Below, piece after piece: positions 45,364 to 64,000 of a DNA stretch of 64,000 bases (its first letter is position 1; each line of letters begins with the position of its first letter). Location of the stretch: NCBI GenBank assembly GCA_027886175.1, contig JAJNNQ010000009.1:7484501-7548500 (forward strand). The letters are read 5' to 3'. Below the pieces are notes generated by a model. It was not told the origin of the DNA and did not search any database. It worked only from the letters and a program-made list of their open reading frames with translations. Source of the stretch: Phylloscopus collybita. Taxonomy: Eukaryota; Chordata; Aves; Passeriformes; Phylloscopidae. A program made the translations under genes and the position numbers.

Positions 45364-48300
45364 GTTTGTTTGTTTTTTTTGTTAGTTGATTGGTTCTTCC
45401 CCAGTAGGCTGAAGATGGCATTATTGTACTATAAATTTGTCCCTTTTGGCTAGAAATACAAGCTCATAATGACTGGATCTTACCTGATGTGAAACCCCTG
45501 AAAAAAATAGAAAAAACAAGGAACTGGAAGGATCAGCAATCAGCATAACTCTCCTCACACAGTACATGGAGGGGAAGATGTTATGCAGTTTAATCTAAGG
45601 TGACTAACATTGGTTAAAAGTCTTTACTGGAGTATTAGGAGCTTGGAGATGCATCTTGAAAGCAAGGAAAGGCTAAGGAGAGGGGAGAACATCTGAAAGC
45701 AAAATATCACGGTGTGAGATACTTAATATGAAGTTAGCTCTTGATTTTTTAGGACAAAACTGGGACAAAGAAGGGGTAAAATAGCAGATTGTGTTTACTG
45801 ATTAGGTAGTCTTTGACTTCCATGAAACTGTTGGGGTGGGATGGGGGAAGCGTGCGTAACTTGTAATTCAGCATTACTGCATCCTCTAAACCCATGTGTT
45901 AGAAGGCTTTAATAGCAGTGAGACAATCCAATGTTCTACTGGTGCAAGATTTGGAAAGACCTATGGAATTCCATGGAATTATTTGCATGAGATCAACCCT
46001 GCTTAAATGTGGCGTGTGCTTCCAAGCATTTGTGTATGTAAATCTTCATGTCTGCTTGTGTGTACCTCAAACCTCTCTATTTAGCTCAAAATTCAGAAAC
46101 TGTGAAACAATGTATCAGTGTCTTATTGGTTTACTTAATCCTTTTCAATGTTGTGACCAGCAGAATAAAATCTTCATACCTCAGGGTTGTTTTTTGCTAT
46201 TAAAAAAGCTGTCAGCTTCCCCCTGCCCCCTGAGGTGTGTTCATGATAGAGATGGTGTTGTTTCTGGATTATAACAACAATAGAATGGTCTCAGCTGCAG
46301 AAATGAGCCCTGAAAACTAATAGTAAGTAGGAAAAAAGTAAGTTTTATGTCTGTAACAACGAGTGTTATTGACAAACCTTAGCCTTTAATAGCTCTCGTC
46401 TCTTGTTCTTCCCTCAAATCATTCTTAAAACAGTAGCCCTGAATGTTTTTGAGTATGAAAGAGAATTATCTCCCAATCAGAATAAATCAATGATAGAAGC
46501 TATTAAAACCAACTAACAATCCATTCTTAGAATGCACTTCAAATATTTTTTCAAACTACACTGATGTAAGAATTTTTTTCATTCCCATTTATACGAACAG
46601 AGAATACTTGTTTACAAGTTACTAAAATATGACAACAAAAGTAATATTTTTTATGGTTTACAAATTAGCATTATAGGAATTCAACATTGAAATTATCATC
46701 TTTTTAGTACAGATTTTCAGAAAACACTTCTCTTTAGGAAGTGAAATTTGAATTATTGGAAAGCATCTTTAAGCTGAAGTCATATTTACTTTGAATTACT
46801 CGCCTGGCTTATTTTGGTGATGATGATGTCTCTTCTGCTGAATGAACAATTCCTTTTTATTTCATAATTGTTCTTGTGGTGTAACCTAAGTTTTGCACAT
46901 GAGATGTAGGTAACATTTTCCATGATCCAGTTGTGTCCAAACACCAGAATTATTTCCAAGCATAGGAAGCTGACTGTTAAATGTGATGTGTTAGTTCCAG
47001 CATCTCTAAACCACTGCCTGTTCTTGTGTGAGCTGTTTTCCTGGATGTTCTAGCATTGTAATTCCTGAAATAAAAGCAAAACACTGCCACATATCTCAAC
47101 CATATGTATTACTGTCTAATGTGATTTATTTACCATGTCTATTATGGTAGCTGGGATAGGGGAAAAAAAAAGGAAAATTGGAATTTAAAAAAAAATCCAA
47201 TTTCTTGAAATGTCTATTGGATAGTGTAAGTTTTTCACCAATGTAAGATAGTCGAATCCAGGAAAAAGTGCCCTAGTTCTGCTGTACTGGCTCAACTGAT
47301 ACCTTATCTCATGGTCTGGATCTAGATTTCTGCATAAATTTCCATGTGAAAAGACAGAATTATCTGTATGGGCTGTTTTTCATTAGCGCATTTGCTGTAA
47401 TTTTATAGCATGAGTTGAAGGACAAAGCCCCCAAATGCTTCACAAAAGAGCTTCAAATTAAATGACCTTAAAACGATACAACTGTGCTGTGACATATTGC
47501 AGATTATCTGTGCATATGCCAAACCACATGGGCCAGCAGTGTCATGGAGTAGTACCAATTACCTGCTGAATTGTTCATGGAAATGCAGAAATGCTGCCCA
47601 AAGTAGAACTTGAGGATAGGGTGAAAAATACTCTTGACATGCACATCTTAAAAACATTAAATCAAGAGGTAACTTTAGAGACAAGGTAAGAGCATGTTTC
47701 TTTTTCTCCTGGAGGCTGAGATTAATTAGTTGCCATCCTCTAAATTTCAGATAATCTTTTAGGTATGCACTGTTAATTGGAACTTCATTTTTCTTTGAGG
47801 TAAGGCCGACTTTACAAAAACGCTTGTTCTCTAATCTTGCCTTGCTTTTTCTTGCCCGTTGCCTGGTTTACACCGCTTCGTTTTTGCCCGTGCGGGTGCA
47901 TGTGAGGCAGATCAGTGACATGATAGACGCAAAACCGTGGCTCGGTCCGTTTGGACGGGGAGAACCTACCGATAAGGTATTCACCAAAGAAAAACCTGAT
48001 ACCCTGAGTTACCTTCCAGTTTTCTCAGCTCACAGTTAATGAGCCTCTCAGTGCCGATGGAGCTCGGAAGGACAGGGAAGAACAAAGAGCAGCGAGCTTG
48101 TGGGCAGGCTCTGCCTTGGCGCTCCTGCCGGTGAGTCAGCAGCCCACAGGGGACTGGCACACTTGGATCGAAAGCTTCGGAACAGCCTTGCAAGGGCTGG
48201 CTTGGTTGGTGGCTTGTTTAATCTTTGATAAGAGCTTATGCTCTTTTTACTGTGCTTAAATTTATTTCGAAGTGTGAAGTGGCACATGCACAGCATTCCA

Positions 48301-49365
48301 ACTCTGCTGTCATCTTTTATCATGTATAATTTGCTAAATAAAAAATTCATGATCATCCACATGTTCCAGAGAAATGTTTCTGCAAGCTTTATCATGAAAT
48401 AATCGGGAAAAATGCTGGCTTTACCTTAAAAGCTCAAATTTGTAGCACTTCTATAATGAAATAAGGTTTTGCTTCAAGTTGAATAGCTTTCAGGACTAAG
48501 GATAGGTTTCCTTTCGGAGGACTGTTTCAAATAGTTTGTCTTTTATTAACATGCTAATAAAGTTAACTGGCAGAGCACTGTTCTAGTGAATACCTGGCAA
48601 AAATGTCATCTGTGACTTCTATTGGCCTGAATATTCAGAGACATGAGCTTTGCTTCATTTCTTCATGTCTGCTAACAATAACCAAGTTGAATTACTGGAA
48701 ATTTGTTTTCTTAGAAGTTCGAAGAGCTGTTCTCCATTTTTATTGCTGGAACCAGTTTCATGCATGCGAGATATGTTGAATTGCCAGTTCTTATCACCTG
48801 TCATTTAATATATCAAGTAGATATATTAAAATCAGTGGTTGCAACTGGAAACTTCACAATACTGTTGATTTTTTTTTTCTAAGCGTTTAGTAATCGAATC
48901 AATGATTTAAATATTCTATACTGTTTCTGTTTGAAAACAGAATGTTGAATACGTGTGCGCAAGAAGTATCCTCTGATAAAGCAAGTCCACTCTCGGGAGC
49001 GGAGCGCTGAAAGGCCGGCACGTCCGCTGCCAAGTTTCAAGTGTCCTGTCCCTGTAAGAGTCTCTGTGCAGCCTAAAATAAAACCGGAGTGCCGGCTGCG
49101 CCTTTGGCCGCCACTTGTGCTGAGGGGGCTGGCGCGTTACCTGCTGTGCATCCGTGACATGCGGGCACAGAGCGGGTGCTCTCACCTTGCTGGGGCAGTC
49201 CGTGTGGTGCCGCTGAGAACGCGGCTCCCCGCGGGGCAGTGCCAGGGGCTGCCAGAGGCTCCCAGGGCCGGCTCCCGGCCCGCGGCGGCGCTGGCACCGC
49301 CGACCCACCCGGCCCTGCCCAGAGCCGAGCGCGGTACCGCGGCCTCCCGGGCGCCACCGCCACTG

Positions 49366-49379
49366 CCGGCAGGGGGCGC
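49366..49379 (+). promoter_or_regulatory. CTCF-type motif upstream of HTT
   Basis: CCGGCAGGGGGCGC fits the CTCF core pattern CCRSYAGRKGGCRS at every position. It lies about 250 bp upstream of the inferred leader start. Occupancy is inferred, not shown. Confidence 0.55.
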
Positions 49380-49521
49380 CGCAAAGCAGTGCTCTGCCGC
49401 TCCGGCACGCGGCGAGGGGCGGAGCCTCCTTATGATTGGCCAGAGCGCCCGTCGCTCTCACTTCTGCCCCTTCTGCGTTCCTACGTAAAGGTGCGCCTGA
49501 CGCCAGGCCGGGGGTGCTGTG

Positions 49522-49532
49522 TGCGCATGCGC
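49522..49532. promoter_or_regulatory. NRF1 palindromic motif in the HTT promoter
   Basis: TGCGCATGCGC is the canonical NRF1 binding sequence. It lies about 90 bp upstream of the inferred HTT leader start and fits a housekeeping CpG-island promoter. Confidence 0.6.
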
Positions 49533-49620
49533 TGCTGGGCCCCGGGCCGGGGCCCCGCTCCGGGGGGCGGGGCAACCCCGGGGGCGGGGCGCGCGAGGGG
49601 GGCGACGGGACGGATCCAAG

Positions 49621-49689
49621 ATGGCGGAGGGGCGGACGAGAGACGCCTGCGGCCCCGAGCGGCGCCCGCCCCATTCATCGCGGCTGTGA
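49621..49689 (+). other. Upstream ORF in the HTT 5' leader (22 codons), apparently conserved with human
   Basis: An ATG in CCAAGATGG context opens 22 codons ending in TGA, 151 nt before the HTT start and out of frame with it. The peptide begins MAEGRT and ends RPPHSSRL. Human HTT has a known 21-codon uORF that represses translation. It begins in the same CCAAGATGG setting and shares CGPE, PHS and an Arg near the end. No other ATG lies between this stop and the HTT start. Conservation of position, length and part of the peptide suggests a retained translational brake; function in this species is inferred. Confidence 0.7.
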
Positions 49690-49840
49690 CGGGCCCGGGC
49701 CCCCGAGAGCGCCGGCAGAGCGCCGGCAGCGAGCCCGGAGGCAGCGCCAGCGGCAGCGGGACAGCACTCGGACCCTCCAGACACCCGTGACAGGGCGGGT
49801 CGGAGCGCGGGCCGGTGCCGCCGGCGCGGGCGGAGCGGAC

Positions 49841-64000
<14,160 letters not shown>

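Larger units (their letters stand above)
42706..49000. other. GRK4 3' UTR and GRK4-HTT intergenic region
   Basis: The stretch is A/T-rich with candidate polyadenylation signals in its first part and a 27-base poly(T) tract at 45337-45363. A more CpG-containing patch occurs at about 47820-48200, including TGAGTCAGCA, an AP-1/MAF-like site near 48133. No coding gene is recognised. Confidence 0.5.

Noticed and set aside
47824..48039. 71-codon frame in the CpG patch upstream of HTT
   Set aside because: It has no recognisable protein similarity and no supporting signals; kept only as part of an unexplained composition block.

Overview
This is a stretch of vertebrate nuclear genome, most likely from a bird. 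The genes are split into short exons with GT-AG introns. Two CpG-island promoters are visible. The interspersed repeats are of avian type: a CR1 LINE 3' end and a retroviral LTR of a family common in birds. Three protein-coding genes are present in the order NOP14 (minus strand), GRK4 (plus strand), HTT (plus strand). This matches the order and orientation at human 4p16.3. The species cannot be fixed from the sequence alone.

Layout. Positions 1-7949 hold the first seven coding exons of NOP14, a nucleolar 40S ribosome-biogenesis factor; the rest of the gene lies off the left edge. Positions 7950-8721 are a compact CpG-island promoter shared head-to-head by NOP14 and GRK4. It carries a BANP-type TCTCGCGAGA palindrome and two inverted ZNF143-type motifs. 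Positions 8722-42705 hold the complete coding sequence of GRK4, a G-protein-coupled-receptor kinase: 16 exons and 569 residues, with all kinase catalytic motifs. Intron 1 of GRK4 is about 10.2 kb. A degraded LTR sits just after exon 3 and a CR1 tail lies in intron 10. Positions 42706-49620 are the GRK4 3' UTR plus intergenic DNA. Positions 49000-50110 are the HTT CpG island, with GC boxes and NRF1-, CTCF-, CCAAT- and YY1-type motifs. Positions 49841-62786 hold HTT coding exons 1-7 (242 complete codons). The remaining exons lie off the right edge.

The genes are not an operon and share no single pathway. NOP14 and GRK4 share a promoter region, and HTT has its own. Reading frames join cleanly across all 30 coding exons, so these look like intact functional genes.

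No unknown multi-gene system is visible. The most interesting signals are small and regulatory. The HTT 5' leader contains a 22-codon upstream ORF that appears homologous to the known human HTT uORF. HTT exon 1 has only four CAG codons, no polyproline tract, and an unusual Thr at position 8 of the N17 domain. The exon 1/intron 1 boundary still encodes an immediate stop, giving a natural 34-residue exon-1 peptide if intron 1 is retained. GRK4 carries Leu at the position of the human hypertension-linked R65L variant.
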